Below, piece by piece: positions 38,670 through 47,642 of a DNA stretch of 64,000 nucleotides. The position numbers were made by a program, and so were the translations under genes. Within the stretch, counting starts at the first letter, position 1; every line of letters begins with the position of its first letter. The notes beneath the pieces were generated by a model. It saw only the letters and a program-made list of their open reading frames with translations. It was not told where the DNA came from and did not search any database. Source of the DNA: Robiginitalea marina (GTDB lineage: Bacteria > Bacteroidota > Bacteroidia > Flavobacteriales > Flavobacteriaceae); the NCBI RefSeq assembly GCF_024006985.1, contig NZ_JAMXIB010000002.1, forward strand, positions 1 to 64,000, read 5' to 3'.

Positions 38670-39578
38670 TCAGGTAATTTCTTCGGAATCGATCCGGGGG
38701 CTTTGCCCCCTCAGAACACTGTTGTCATTGAACAGCAGGCGTTGGTCCACCCCTTTGGCCTCCAACCAGTCGGCTTCCTTCATGGTGCTGTTTTTTCCAA
38801 AGGCTTCAAGGGCGTTCTGATAACAGCTGCGGTGCACTTCCGCCGCGTCGATCCCCCGCTTCAGCATCAGGGAAGCCGTTTTGGGGACTGCCAGGGGGTC
38901 GCTGACCCCCCAGTCGGCAGAACTGTCGACAATGATGCGCTCACTGCCGTATTTCCGGATGACCTCCACCATTCGTTCGTTGCCCATCTTGGTTTTCGGG
39001 TAGATTGTAAAGGCGGCCCAAAAGCCCCTGTCGAGTACCTCCTTAACCGTCTCCTCGTTGTTGTGGTCAATCACCACGTCGGCCGGGTCCAGGCCGTGTT
39101 CCAGGCATACCTCCATACTCCGGATGGTACCGGATTTTTTATCGCGGTGCGGGGTATGCACCTGAACGCTCATCCCGTACTCCCGGGCGAGCTCCAGCTG
39201 GGCCCGGAAATACTTGTCTTCTGCCGGGGTCTGGTCGTCATAGCCTATCTCACCTATGGCCACCACATTTTCTTTATTCAGATACAACGGCAGCAGGTCC
39301 ATTACAGCTTCCGCCAGGGGCTCATTGTTGGCTTCTTTCGAATTCAGCCCGATGGTGCAGTAATGCTTTATCCCAAACTGGCTGGCCCTGAAGGGCTCCC
39401 AACCCACCAGGCTGCTAAAATAATCCTGGAAAGAACCGACTTGTGTCCGGGGTTGCCCAAGCCAGAAAGAAGGTTCTATTACGGCTACCACGCCGGCCGC
39501 GGCCATGGCCTCATAATCATCGGTGGTGCGCGAGGTCATGTGCACATGGGGGTCAATAAATCGAAGTTTTGAATCCAT
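38670..39578 (-). CDS. eboB: EboB: TatD-family metal-dependent hydrolase
   Basis: The 302-residue amidohydrolase-fold protein has FIDPHVHMTSRT (metal-binding HxH), GEIGYDDQTPAEDKYF (E-ligand), QVHTPHRDKK and VIDHNNEETV, then IVDSSADWG with a terminal Asp. This is the EboB/TatD-like pattern. The substrate is unknown. It begins 2 bases after eboA and is followed by eboC after 1 base, so the genes are tightly coupled. Confidence 0.85.
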   Translation of the reverse strand: MDSKLRFIDPHVHMTSRTTDDYEAMAAAGVVAVIEPSFWLGQPRTQVGSFQDYFSSLVGWEPFRASQFGIKHYCTIGLNSKEANNEPLAEAVMDLLPLYLNKENVVAIGEIGYDDQTPAEDKYFRAQLELAREYGMSVQVHTPHRDKKSGTIRSMEVCLEHGLDPADVVIDHNNEETVKEVLDRGFWAAFTIYPKTKMGNERMVEVIRKYGSERIIVDSSADWGVSDPLAVPKTASLMLKRGIDAAEVHRSCYQNALEAFGKNSTMKEADWLEAKGVDQRLLFNDNSVLRGQSPRIDSEEIT

Positions 39579-39580
39579 AC

Positions 39581-40432
39581 TCAGTTATTTATATCCTTCC
39601 AGGTATACGGGTTTTTGATAAATGTTTTGTAGAGTTCATGGTCTTGGGCCCATTGGGTTGCCTGCGGGTCCCCACTTTGGAGCGCACAGAGGAACCCCGC
39701 CTTCTGCTCGGCCGGCTCAGAACTGGCCAGTAAGCGCTGCACATCGCCTAGCAGTGGGCCTGAGATAAATTTTGCAACAGGTTGCCATATCAACGGGTCC
39801 ACTTTCCGGGAAGCCGCCCATCGCTCATGGGCATAATCGGAAATGATCCGGGCAAGGGGTCCATTCGCCCGCTCGTCTATCCCATGGATGCGCAGCAGGT
39901 CGAGCCCCATAAAAGCGGCCTTCAGATACATCTGGTTCCATTGCTGCTCGTTGAAATACGTTTTTGGATAAGGGTTGTCCATGGCGATTGCCTCAAACAC
40001 GGGGGCGATATTGGTCCTCAAGGCCTCCACTGCCGCCTGGCGGAATTCCCCCGCCCGGGGCAGGAAGCTCAAAAAACGCAGGAAGGTGATCAATTCCCCG
40101 GTATCAGCCACCTGGATCAATTTGGTGATAGCCGGGATAAAATACTCCGGGTTCTCCCTCAAAACTTCACAGAGCAGGTAAACCCTACCCAAATCCCTTA
40201 CGCTAACGGCACCGCCGCCGGGCAGCTGCAGGCCGTGCCCGGGGGCATCTGCGGGGATTACGGGTTTCCCTTCGAATTTCCTGCCGATCAGGCTATAGGT
40301 CAGATAAAGGTTCCTGGTGGAAGGAGGTTGGCACACCGCCTGAAGTTGGTCCGCGAACCAGCGTCGGTCAGATGCCTCCAGATGGCCAAACAAAAGATCC
40401 CCAGAGGCGGAACAAATGGGATTCGAATCCAT
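39581..40432 (-). CDS. eboA: EboA domain protein
   Basis: The 283-residue soluble protein is alpha-helical (about ten helices, HEAT-like) and reads FGHLEASDRRWFADQLQ, LITFLRFLSFLPRAG and DNPYPKTYFNEQQWNQMYLK, a sequence typical of EboA. No catalytic motif is visible; it could be a scaffold. It is the first gene of the operon, using ATG 40432 (a TTG lies 6 bases upstream), with TAACTTTG at 40491-40498 as its -7 box. Confidence 0.82.
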   Translation of the reverse strand: MDSNPICSASGDLLFGHLEASDRRWFADQLQAVCQPPSTRNLYLTYSLIGRKFEGKPVIPADAPGHGLQLPGGGAVSVRDLGRVYLLCEVLRENPEYFIPAITKLIQVADTGELITFLRFLSFLPRAGEFRQAAVEALRTNIAPVFEAIAMDNPYPKTYFNEQQWNQMYLKAAFMGLDLLRIHGIDERANGPLARIISDYAHERWAASRKVDPLIWQPVAKFISGPLLGDVQRLLASSEPAEQKAGFLCALQSGDPQATQWAQDHELYKTFIKNPYTWKDINN

Positions 40433-40490
40433 TACCAAGGTATTTACCGGAAAACTGGTTCACAATAACGCAGTACTATGAACGACTTCA

Positions 40491-40498
40491 CAAAGTTA
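40491..40498 (-). promoter_or_regulatory. -7 box of the ebo operon
   Basis: TAACTTTG matches the consensus; transcription would start near 40485 with a leader of about 53 bases. A -33 TTG is not well placed (TTTC 14 bp upstream). Confidence 0.5.
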
Positions 40499-40566
40499 CT
40501 TATTATAACTTGGAAAGGAACATGGGGTTCCCCTGAAAGTCCCCTGAAATGCCGGGAGATTCTTTA

Positions 40567-40574
40567 TACCTTTG
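40567..40574 (+). promoter_or_regulatory. -7 box of miaE
   Basis: TACCTTTG, consensus TAnnTTTG, 14 bases before ATG 40589. It lies inside the longer open frame that starts at 40478, which supports the later start codon. Confidence 0.5.
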
Positions 40575-40588
40575 AAAAAAACGCAACT

Positions 40589-41170
40589 ATGCTGGGCCTC
40601 AAACTCCCAACGGACCCCAGGTGGGTAAACCTGGTGGAAAAAAACATCGATGAAATCCTCACCGATCATGCCTTTTGTGAGCAGAAAGCGGCGAGCACCG
40701 CCATTTCCCTGATCGTGAGTTTTCCTGAATTCCCCGAACTGGTTGACGAAATGGTCGCCCTTTCCCGCGAGGAAATGGGGCATTTCAAGATGGTGCACGA
40801 CCGCATTAAAGCCAGGGGCCGTACCCTGGGGAAATACCGGAAAGACGATTACGTTATTGAGCTGATGAAATTTTTCCCGAAAGGGGGCGACCGGACCTCC
40901 CAGCTGGTCCACCGCCTGCTCTACGCGGCCCTGATCGAAGCCCGGAGCTGTGAGCGCTTCCGCCTGCTTTCAGAGCAGCTTAAAGACCCCGACCTGGCCG
41001 AATTTTACCGAAAACTCATGGTGAGCGAAGCCGGGCATTACACCCTTTTCCTGAAGTTTGCCCGGAAATTCGGGGATCGCAGGGAAGTGGACCAAAAATG
41101 GGAGGCCCTGCTCGAATACGAGGCCGGGATCATGAAAAACCTCGGAAAAAAAGAAACCGTCCACGGTTGA
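40589..41170 (+). CDS. miaE: tRNA-(ms2io6A37) hydroxylase
   Basis: A 193-residue ferritin-like di-iron monooxygenase: MLGLKLPTDPRWVN start, TDHAFCEQKAAS, SREEMGHFKMVHDRI, EARSCERFRLL and SEAGHYTLFLKFA supply the carboxylate/His ligands. It hydroxylates the isoprenyl group of ms2i6A at tRNA position 37. Start ATG 40589 chosen over the 40478 extension because family homology begins here and the -7 box lies just upstream. Convergent with ppx across 19 bases. Confidence 0.92.
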   Translation: MLGLKLPTDPRWVNLVEKNIDEILTDHAFCEQKAASTAISLIVSFPEFPELVDEMVALSREEMGHFKMVHDRIKARGRTLGKYRKDDYVIELMKFFPKGGDRTSQLVHRLLYAALIEARSCERFRLLSEQLKDPDLAEFYRKLMVSEAGHYTLFLKFARKFGDRREVDQKWEALLEYEAGIMKNLGKKETVHG

Positions 41171-41189
41171 TTCCCGGCCCAAACCTGCG

Positions 41190-42095
41190 TCAACCCCCTG
41201 CAGGGATGCCTTCTTCGCGGTAGTACAAATCGCGGATAAGGCCGTCCGCAAGGCCAATCTGGGGTACGTGGATCATTTTTGCCCCGCTCCATTTGGCTGC
41301 CTGCAGGAAGATCTGGGCCGCCGGAAGGATCACATCGGCCCGGTCGGGGTTCAGGCCGAGTTCCGCTACCCGGTCTTCATATGACATGGCCTTCAGGAAA
41401 TGGTACTGGGCATTGAGCCAGATAAAGGAAAGGGGTTGTTCCCGTTTCCTTCCCGACATTTTATGCAACTTATTGATGTTCCCGCCCGAACCGATAATGG
41501 ATATCCCGGGGTAGCCGCTGGTTTGCCCTGTGATCCACGCCTTTAACCCGGCCCAATCCTCCTCCGTAACCATGGACTTCAGAAGGCGAACCGTGCCTAT
41601 TTTGAAGGATCTGGAAGAAACGATCTGCCCGCCGGAAAACAAGGTGAATTCCGTGCTCCCCCCACCGACGTCCACATAGAGGTAACTGCTTTCCTGCCGG
41701 ATGAGCTTGCGGAGGTCCGTATGGGCGATGATAGAGGCTTCTGTGGGCCCGTCGATCACCTCCACTTCCATACCCGTGGCCCGATGAATCTCCGCAATCA
41801 CTTCGGGGCCGTTACGGGCTTCCCTGAGGGCAGAGGTAGCACAGGCCCTGTATTTTTCCACGCCGCTTACCTCCATGAGCAGGCCGAAGGCCTTCAGGGT
41901 ACTGGCGATGCGCCGGGTGCTCTGAGGCGAGATCACCCCGGAGGTAAAACTATCTTCCCCCAACCGCACAGGCACCCTGACCAGGGCACTCTTGTAAAAC
42001 TTCACGGGTTTTCCGGGAGATTCCACTACGTTGTGGACCAGCAACCGAATGGCATTGGAACCGATATCAATGGCGGCAAACTTACGGACCTTCAC
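41190..42095 (-). CDS. ppx: Exopolyphosphatase (Ppx/GppA family)
   Basis: The 301-residue ASKHA-fold phosphatase starts with FAAIDIGSNAIRLLV and has YVDVGGGSTEFTLF and GSGGNINKL. It removes phosphate from polyphosphate (or pppGpp). It is shorter than the E. coli enzyme, lacking the C-terminal HD-like half, as in many Bacteroidota. The start is GTG at 42095 and overlaps the last 14 bases of ppk. Confidence 0.92.
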   Translation of the reverse strand: MKVRKFAAIDIGSNAIRLLVHNVVESPGKPVKFYKSALVRVPVRLGEDSFTSGVISPQSTRRIASTLKAFGLLMEVSGVEKYRACATSALREARNGPEVIAEIHRATGMEVEVIDGPTEASIIAHTDLRKLIRQESSYLYVDVGGGSTEFTLFSGGQIVSSRSFKIGTVRLLKSMVTEEDWAGLKAWITGQTSGYPGISIIGSGGNINKLHKMSGRKREQPLSFIWLNAQYHFLKAMSYEDRVAELGLNPDRADVILPAAQIFLQAAKWSGAKMIHVPQIGLADGLIRDLYYREEGIPAGG

Positions 42096-44169
42096 TTCCC
42101 TGTTTTAATTTTCTGACATAATAGTCATACATTTCAAATTGGGACCGAAAGGCCGGGGCATCATTCCGGCGGTATTCGTTGTCCTGCTCCACATTGAAAA
42201 CCCGGGCCTTGACATTGTCCTTCCAGGAGATATCAAAGGTATCTATGAGTTCCTGGCGGATTTGCGGATCATAAATAGGACACCCCACTTCCACGCGATA
42301 ATCCAGGTTCCGGGTCATCCAGTCCGCAGAGGAGATAAACACCCTGGGGTCCCCGTCATTGCCGAAAATAAAGATCCTGGGGTGTTCCAGGAATTTATCG
42401 ACAATACTAATCGCCTCTATGTTCTCGCTCATGCCGGGCACCCCGGGCACCAGGCAGCAAATCCCCCGGATGATCAGCTGTATCCTTACCCCGGCATTGC
42501 TGGCCTGGTAGAGCAGGTCCACCATGTCATAAGAGGTCAGGCTGTTCATCTTGATCTGGATATAGGCTTCCTTACCCTCTTTGGCATTTTTTATTTCCCT
42601 GTATATCAATTTTTTAAATCGACTACGGGTATAATGGGGAGAAACAATCAGGTGCTTGTATTTATTGATTTTGTAAGTGGTTTCAAAAAACCCGAAGACC
42701 TTGTTGAGTTCTTTCAGGATGGCCTCGTGGGCTGTAAATAGGGTGTAATCCGTGTAGATGCGGGCCGTGTCTTCGTTAAAATTCCCGGTGCTGATAAATC
42801 CATACCTGCGCAGGCCCTCCCCTTCTTCCCGTTCGATAAGGCAGATCTTGCTGTGTACCTTCAGGCCGCGTACCCCGAAAATAAGGCGTACCCCCTCTTC
42901 CTGCAGCTGTTCGGCATACTGGATATTGGCCTGCTCGTCAAAACGGGCCTGCAATTCGATCTGTACAGTTACCTGTTTCCCATTCTTGGCCGCATTGATC
43001 AGGGAGGCTGCCACCTGGGAGTTATTGGCCAGGCGGTAGAGGGTGATGTTGATGGTCCGCACCTTGGGGTCCAGGGCCGCTTCCCGAAGGAATTTTATTA
43101 CGTACATAAAGGAGTGATAGGGCGCATACTGCAGGTAATCCTTCCTGCCGATCCGCTCAAACAGGCTCCCTTCCAGGCTGAGGCCCTTAACCGGCAGGGG
43201 GGTGATCTTCTTATACATCAGGTCGGCTCGTCCGAGGCTGGGAAAGCCCATGTAATCGCGTCGGTTGTGGTAACGCCCCCCGGGGATGACGCTGTCGGTA
43301 TCCTGGATGTTCATTTTATCCTGGAGGAATTTCAGGGTATCGGGTTCGATGGAGCTGTCGTATACGAATCGCACCGGGTCGCTGATCTTGCGGTTTTCGA
43401 CACTGCTGGAAATCTTCTCGATAAAACTCTTGCTCAGGTCATTGTCTATGTCGAGCTCGGCATCCCTGGTGATCTTGATCATATGGGCCGAAATGGAGGA
43501 ATAGGAAAACATGTTGAAAATGCTCCTCAGGCAATACCGGATCAGGTCGTCGAGCAGGATGATATAATTCCGCTGTCCCTCCCTGGGAAGTTCTATAAAG
43601 CGGTTGATCTCCCTGGGAATCTCAATCAGGGCATACCTCCTGGCCTCTTGCCCCGAAGGGCTGCCGGCCTCGTCGATCAGGACCATCCGGACGGCCAGGT
43701 AGGCCGCGGTATCCTTCAGGGTGGGAAATTCCGTGTGCTCATCGAGGATAATGGTCATCAGGGCCGGGCTCACTTTCTGGACGAAATAGCTCCGGAGGAA
43801 TTCCTCCTGGTGTTCCTGGATTTCGGTCTCATCGATCAGGAAGATATTCTCCTTTTCAAGTTCTTCCTCGATTTCCTGGAGGATCACAAGGCTTTCCTTT
43901 TGCTGGCGGATCACAATATTGGTAATCTCTTCCAGGAGGTCCTTGGCTTTCTCCCCGCCCAGGACGCTTTTCCCCGATTTACCCGCCTGCACGATCCGCT
44001 TTACCGTGGCGTAGCGGACTTTGAAGAATTCGTCGAGGTTGTTGGAGAAGATTCCGAGGAACCGGAGCCTTTCGATCAGGGGCACCCTTTTGTCGGCACT
44101 TTCCTGCAGTACGCGCTCATTGAACCGGAGCCAGCTGATCTCCCGGTTGATATATTGGTTTTTGTTCAT
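42082..44169 (-). CDS. ppk: Polyphosphate kinase
   Basis: The 695-residue protein starts INREISWLRFNERVL, has KVHSKICLIER (the phosphohistidine His), FISTGNFNEDTARIYTDYTL and SSADWMTRNLDYRVEV. It makes polyphosphate from ATP. It follows sixA by 4 bases and overlaps ppx by 14, so synthesis and breakdown enzymes are translationally coupled. Confidence 0.96.
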   Translation of the reverse strand: MNKNQYINREISWLRFNERVLQESADKRVPLIERLRFLGIFSNNLDEFFKVRYATVKRIVQAGKSGKSVLGGEKAKDLLEEITNIVIRQQKESLVILQEIEEELEKENIFLIDETEIQEHQEEFLRSYFVQKVSPALMTIILDEHTEFPTLKDTAAYLAVRMVLIDEAGSPSGQEARRYALIEIPREINRFIELPREGQRNYIILLDDLIRYCLRSIFNMFSYSSISAHMIKITRDAELDIDNDLSKSFIEKISSSVENRKISDPVRFVYDSSIEPDTLKFLQDKMNIQDTDSVIPGGRYHNRRDYMGFPSLGRADLMYKKITPLPVKGLSLEGSLFERIGRKDYLQYAPYHSFMYVIKFLREAALDPKVRTINITLYRLANNSQVAASLINAAKNGKQVTVQIELQARFDEQANIQYAEQLQEEGVRLIFGVRGLKVHSKICLIEREEGEGLRRYGFISTGNFNEDTARIYTDYTLFTAHEAILKELNKVFGFFETTYKINKYKHLIVSPHYTRSRFKKLIYREIKNAKEGKEAYIQIKMNSLTSYDMVDLLYQASNAGVRIQLIIRGICCLVPGVPGMSENIEAISIVDKFLEHPRIFIFGNDGDPRVFISSADWMTRNLDYRVEVGCPIYDPQIRQELIDTFDISWKDNVKARVFNVEQDNEYRRNDAPAFRSQFEMYDYYVRKLKQGSEGP

Positions 44170-44173
44170 TTGC

Positions 44174-44659
44174 TCATTTAAGTTGTCCGGGGAATACCGT
44201 CATCCGGGTCTTTCCCGTAGATACCTCTTTCCAGGTGGCCGCCTGCAGGTCCAGGTAAACCAGGCCGGCTGTAGGCACATTTTCCACATATTTGTTCCCC
44301 CAGGCATTGGCAATATAGGTCATGGCGTGGTTGTGTCCAAAAACCATAACCCGGTGGAGGCCCTCGTCCAGCCCATGAACAAAATCCCGCACCGAGGTAC
44401 CTGAAAAGTCATAAAGGTCGCGGTGGACCCGGAGTTTTTCCAGGGGGATGCCCAATTCGCGCATCAGGATCATACAGGTATGCAGGGCGCGGTTGGCAGG
44501 GCTGGAAAAAACCGCCTGCACCTCAGGAAGCCGGGCTGCAACGGCCGCAGCCACCCGGTGTGCATCGGAAATGCCCCGTTCCTTCAAGGGGCGGTCAGCG
44601 TCGTCTGCATCGTAGTCCCAGGAGGATTTGGCGTGCCGGACCAGGATCAGTTCCTTCAT
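44174..44659 (-). CDS. sixA: SixA-type phosphohistidine phosphatase
   Basis: The 161-residue histidine phosphatase starts with ILVRHAKSSWD (RH motif) and contains VFSSPANRALHTCMI and FGHNHAMTYIA (second catalytic His). SixA dephosphorylates His-phosphate on signalling proteins; next to ppk it may act on Ppk or another phospho-His protein (inference). It begins the sixA-ppk-ppx unit, 46 bases after pdxH. Confidence 0.9.
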   Translation of the reverse strand: MKELILVRHAKSSWDYDADDADRPLKERGISDAHRVAAAVAARLPEVQAVFSSPANRALHTCMILMRELGIPLEKLRVHRDLYDFSGTSVRDFVHGLDEGLHRVMVFGHNHAMTYIANAWGNKYVENVPTAGLVYLDLQAATWKEVSTGKTRMTVFPGQLK

Positions 44660-44705
44660 TGTGCTATCGGTTTAGGGTGTTTGTCTTATCTGCAAGCCTC
44701 AAGGC

Positions 44706-45353
44706 TCAGGGAGCAAGCCGTTCCAGCTTCCAATCCCAGTCTTCCTGCAGGGTGTAGCGGAGCCGGTCATGCAGCCTGTTGGGCCTTCCCTGCCAGTATT
44801 CAATAGACCAGGGACGCACCAGGAACCCGCCCCAGTACGGGGGGCGTTGGATTTCTTTTCCCTCGTATTCCGCTTCGAGGGCTTTGAGACCGTCTTCCAG
44901 GAATTCGCGGGAGGGAATGACTTCGCTCTGGCGAGAGAGGATGGCGCCCAGCCGGCTGCCTTCCGGCCTGGATTCAAAATATCCGTCAGAAAGGTTTTCC
45001 GCAAGGCGTTCCGCCTCCCCTTTGACGATCACCTGCCGCTCCAGGTGGGACCAGTAAAATGAAAGGCATACCCGGGGGTCCGCGGCGATGGCCCTGCCTT
45101 TTTCACTTTCATAATTGGTATAAAAGATGAAACCCTCGGCCGTAAAACGCTTGAGCAGGACCATCCGGTTCTTCGGGAACCCGTCCAACCCGTTGGTTGC
45201 CACGGCCATGGCATTGGGTTCATCAATACTCCCGCTTTCCTGTACCTCATAGAACCATTTGCGGAATAATTCCATGGGGTTGGAAGGCACCTCGGACTCA
45301 AGGAGCTGCTCCTTTTGATAGGTTTTCCGAAAATTTCCGAGGTCTTCGTGCAT
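44706..45353 (-). CDS. pdxH: Pyridoxine/pyridoxamine 5'-phosphate oxidase
   Basis: The 215-residue FMN enzyme makes PLP. It includes FRKWFYEVQESGSIDEPNAM, GFPKNRMVLLKRF, FYTNYESEKG, LSFYWSHLERQVIVKG and the C-terminal WSIEYWQGRPNRLHDR. ATG 45353 (MHEDLGNFRKTYQ) fits the family; a longer frame exists upstream. It lies 92 bases after rnz. Confidence 0.95.
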   Translation of the reverse strand: MHEDLGNFRKTYQKEQLLESEVPSNPMELFRKWFYEVQESGSIDEPNAMAVATNGLDGFPKNRMVLLKRFTAEGFIFYTNYESEKGRAIAADPRVCLSFYWSHLERQVIVKGEAERLAENLSDGYFESRPEGSRLGAILSRQSEVIPSREFLEDGLKALEAEYEGKEIQRPPYWGGFLVRPWSIEYWQGRPNRLHDRLRYTLQEDWDWKLERLAP

Positions 45354-45445
45354 GGGTTCGCTGTAGGGGCGCAAGATACGAACAAAGTTCGAAAAAGTAA
45401 GGGCTTCCCCCCTTGCCCTCCAGGCCCGCCGGGGGCCTTGCAGGA

Positions 45446-46369
45446 CTACCATTCAAAGGTTTTCCCGTCTTCGGCCAGGGAAACCCTTGGAAACACCGCA
45501 AGGGCCTCCTCCCTAAAGTCCTCAAGGTTGCTGTACCGGGTGGAATAATGGCCCAGCAGGAGCTCGCCCACCCCTGCATCCCGGGCTATGGCAGCGGCCT
45601 GGGCCGCTGTGGCGTGCTTCGTTTTGGCAGCCAGGCCGGCATGTGCCTCAAGGAAGGTGGCTTCATGGTAGAGGACGTCCACCCCTTTGATCAAAGGCAC
45701 CAGGGAGGGCTTGTATGCGGTATCGCTGCAAAAGGCATAGTGTTTCGGGGGTGGCGGGGGATCTGTGAGCAGGGCATTGGGGATCACCGTACCGTCGGCT
45801 GCCGGGGCGTCCGCCCCTTGCTTTATGCCCTGGAAATGCGCCCGGTCGATACCATGGGCACGGGCCACTTCGGCCCGCAGGGACCGCTCCCCTTCCCGAA
45901 GCTCAAAATGGAACCCGTTGGTATATACCCGGTGGTCCAGGGGAAGGGTCCTGACCCTGATCCTGGCGTCTTCAAAAATAACCTCCGGTTCGGTCGCGGT
46001 GAGCTCGTGGAAATGCAGGGGATAATTGGTCCAGGAATCTCCCAGTTTAAGCAGGAGGGTAATGGCTTCCTTTATTCCCGGGGGGCCATAGAGGTGCAGG
46101 GGGTTTTCCCGTCCCAGGAGCCTGAAGGTCGATATCAGCCCGGGAAGGCCGAAAAAATGGTCCCCATGCAGGTGCGAAATGAAAATATGCTCAATCCTGG
46201 AAAAACGGACCTTAAACCTGCGCAATTGCATCTGTGTCCCTTCCCCGCAATCGATTAGTACCAGGTGGCCCCCCAACTCCAGCACCTGGGCGGTAGGATG
46301 TGTCATAAAGCGGGGGGTCGCCGCGTGGCACCCCATGATCTGCAGCTTTATCCGTCGGCCATCACCCAT
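45446..46369 (-). CDS. rnz: Ribonuclease Z
   Basis: The 307-residue metallo-beta-lactamase-fold enzyme has FISHLHGDHFFGLPGL, LGHYSTRYS and ATFLEAHAGLA. It matures tRNA 3' ends. It is preceded at 3 bases by a STAS-like gene on the same strand, a pairing common in flavobacteria. Confidence 0.94.
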   Translation of the reverse strand: MGDGRRIKLQIMGCHAATPRFMTHPTAQVLELGGHLVLIDCGEGTQMQLRRFKVRFSRIEHIFISHLHGDHFFGLPGLISTFRLLGRENPLHLYGPPGIKEAITLLLKLGDSWTNYPLHFHELTATEPEVIFEDARIRVRTLPLDHRVYTNGFHFELREGERSLRAEVARAHGIDRAHFQGIKQGADAPAADGTVIPNALLTDPPPPPKHYAFCSDTAYKPSLVPLIKGVDVLYHEATFLEAHAGLAAKTKHATAAQAAAIARDAGVGELLLGHYSTRYSNLEDFREEALAVFPRVSLAEDGKTFEW

Positions 46370-46372
46370 GGG

Positions 46373-46705
46373 TCAGAGGTCGAGGTCCCTTTCGATGTCT
46401 TCCATCTCGATAATGTCGCGGGCCTCCTGAAGGGTGGGCACCAGGTTCATCTCCTCGGGGACTTCGTCAAAAGGGATGGTCTCGCTCACCAGCACAAAGG
46501 ATTTCCCCCGGCCGCGGTGGCGGTTTGAAAGTTCCAGGAAATCGCGCACATCCCGCGGCCTGAAAGAAGCAAGGGCGGAAAGGTTGATGATCAGGTGGTC
46601 ATCCCTGAGGCGCGGGTAGGCCTCTTCAAGGTTTGCCAGAAAGGTAGGCAGGGAGGTGCGTTCCTGGATGACGATAGTGGTATTCCCTTCTTTGTCGAAT
46701 ATCAT
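46373..46705 (-). CDS. STAS-like small protein upstream of rnz
   Basis: The 110-residue protein starts MIFDKEGNTTIVIQERTSL and has the alternating strand/helix pattern (HLIINLSALASFRPRDVRDF, SFVLVSET) of STAS or anti-anti-sigma domains, with an acidic C-terminus. No conserved Ser/Thr-phosphorylation site can be assigned with certainty. Its role beside rnz is unknown. Gap to rnz is 3 bases and to pyrB is 6. Confidence 0.7.
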   Translation of the reverse strand: MIFDKEGNTTIVIQERTSLPTFLANLEEAYPRLRDDHLIINLSALASFRPRDVRDFLELSNRHRGRGKSFVLVSETIPFDEVPEEMNLVPTLQEARDIIEMEDIERDLDL

Positions 46706-46711
46706 GGCGTC

Positions 46712-47638
46712 CTACTTGATTTTGGAGGCGAGCAGGTAAATGACCGCCATCCGAATGGCTACGCCGTTTTCTACCTGGTTGAGGATAATGGACTGGCTGG
46801 AATCGGCCACATCGCTGGTAATCTCAACCCCCCGGTTGATGGGTCCCGGGTGCATGATGACAATTTCCCGTTCCAGGCTGTCGAGCAGGGCCTTGTTGAT
46901 CCCGAACTGACGGGTGTATTCCCTGGTAGTGGGAAAATAACTCATGTCCATCCGTTCATTTTGTATCCGCAGCATGTTGGCCACGTCGCACCACTGAAGG
47001 GCGCGTTTCAGGTCGTATTCCACGCCGATCCCAAGCGATTCCACATACTTGGGGATCAATGTCCTGGGGCCGCAAACCTTTACCTCTGCCCCCAGCATCT
47101 GCAGGGTGAATATATTGGAAAGGGCTACCCGCGAATGCAGGATATCCCCGACTATAACGACTTTTTTACCCCCCACTTCCCCCAGGCGTTCCCTGATGGA
47201 ATAAGCGTCGAGAAGGGCCTGGGTGGGGTGTTCATGGGCCCCGTCCCCGGCGTTTACTATAGATGCCTTTACATGGTTGGAAAGGAATATGCCCGCCCCC
47301 GGGTTCGGGTGCCGCATCACCACCATGTCGACCTTCATCGAAAGGATGTTATTGACGGTATCGATGAGCGTTTCGCCCTTTCGGACGGAAGACTGGGCTG
47401 CCGAAAAATTGATGACATCGGCCGATAGCCTCTTTTCCGCAAGTTCAAAGGAAAGTCGGGTACGGGTACTGTTCTCAAAAAATATGTTGGCAATGGTCAG
47501 GTCCCTCAGGGAGGGTACCTTTTTAATCGGACGCGCGAGGACCTCCTTGAAATGGTCGGCCGTTTCGAAGATCAGGTCCAGGTCGGACCGCTTCAGGTAC
47601 TTGATGCCCAGTAAATGACGTACGCTCAGTTCACTCAT
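46712..47638 (-). CDS. pyrB: Aspartate carbamoyltransferase catalytic subunit
   Basis: The 308-residue enzyme has IFFENSTRTRLSFELAEKR (carbamoyl phosphate site), HPTQALLDAYSIRE and VIMHPGPINRGVEI. It makes N-carbamoyl-aspartate, the first committed step of UMP synthesis. It starts 4 bases after pyrR. No pyrI is adjacent. Confidence 0.97.
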   Translation of the reverse strand: MSELSVRHLLGIKYLKRSDLDLIFETADHFKEVLARPIKKVPSLRDLTIANIFFENSTRTRLSFELAEKRLSADVINFSAAQSSVRKGETLIDTVNNILSMKVDMVVMRHPNPGAGIFLSNHVKASIVNAGDGAHEHPTQALLDAYSIRERLGEVGGKKVVIVGDILHSRVALSNIFTLQMLGAEVKVCGPRTLIPKYVESLGIGVEYDLKRALQWCDVANMLRIQNERMDMSYFPTTREYTRQFGINKALLDSLEREIVIMHPGPINRGVEITSDVADSSQSIILNQVENGVAIRMAVIYLLASKIK

Positions 47639-47642
47639 GCGC

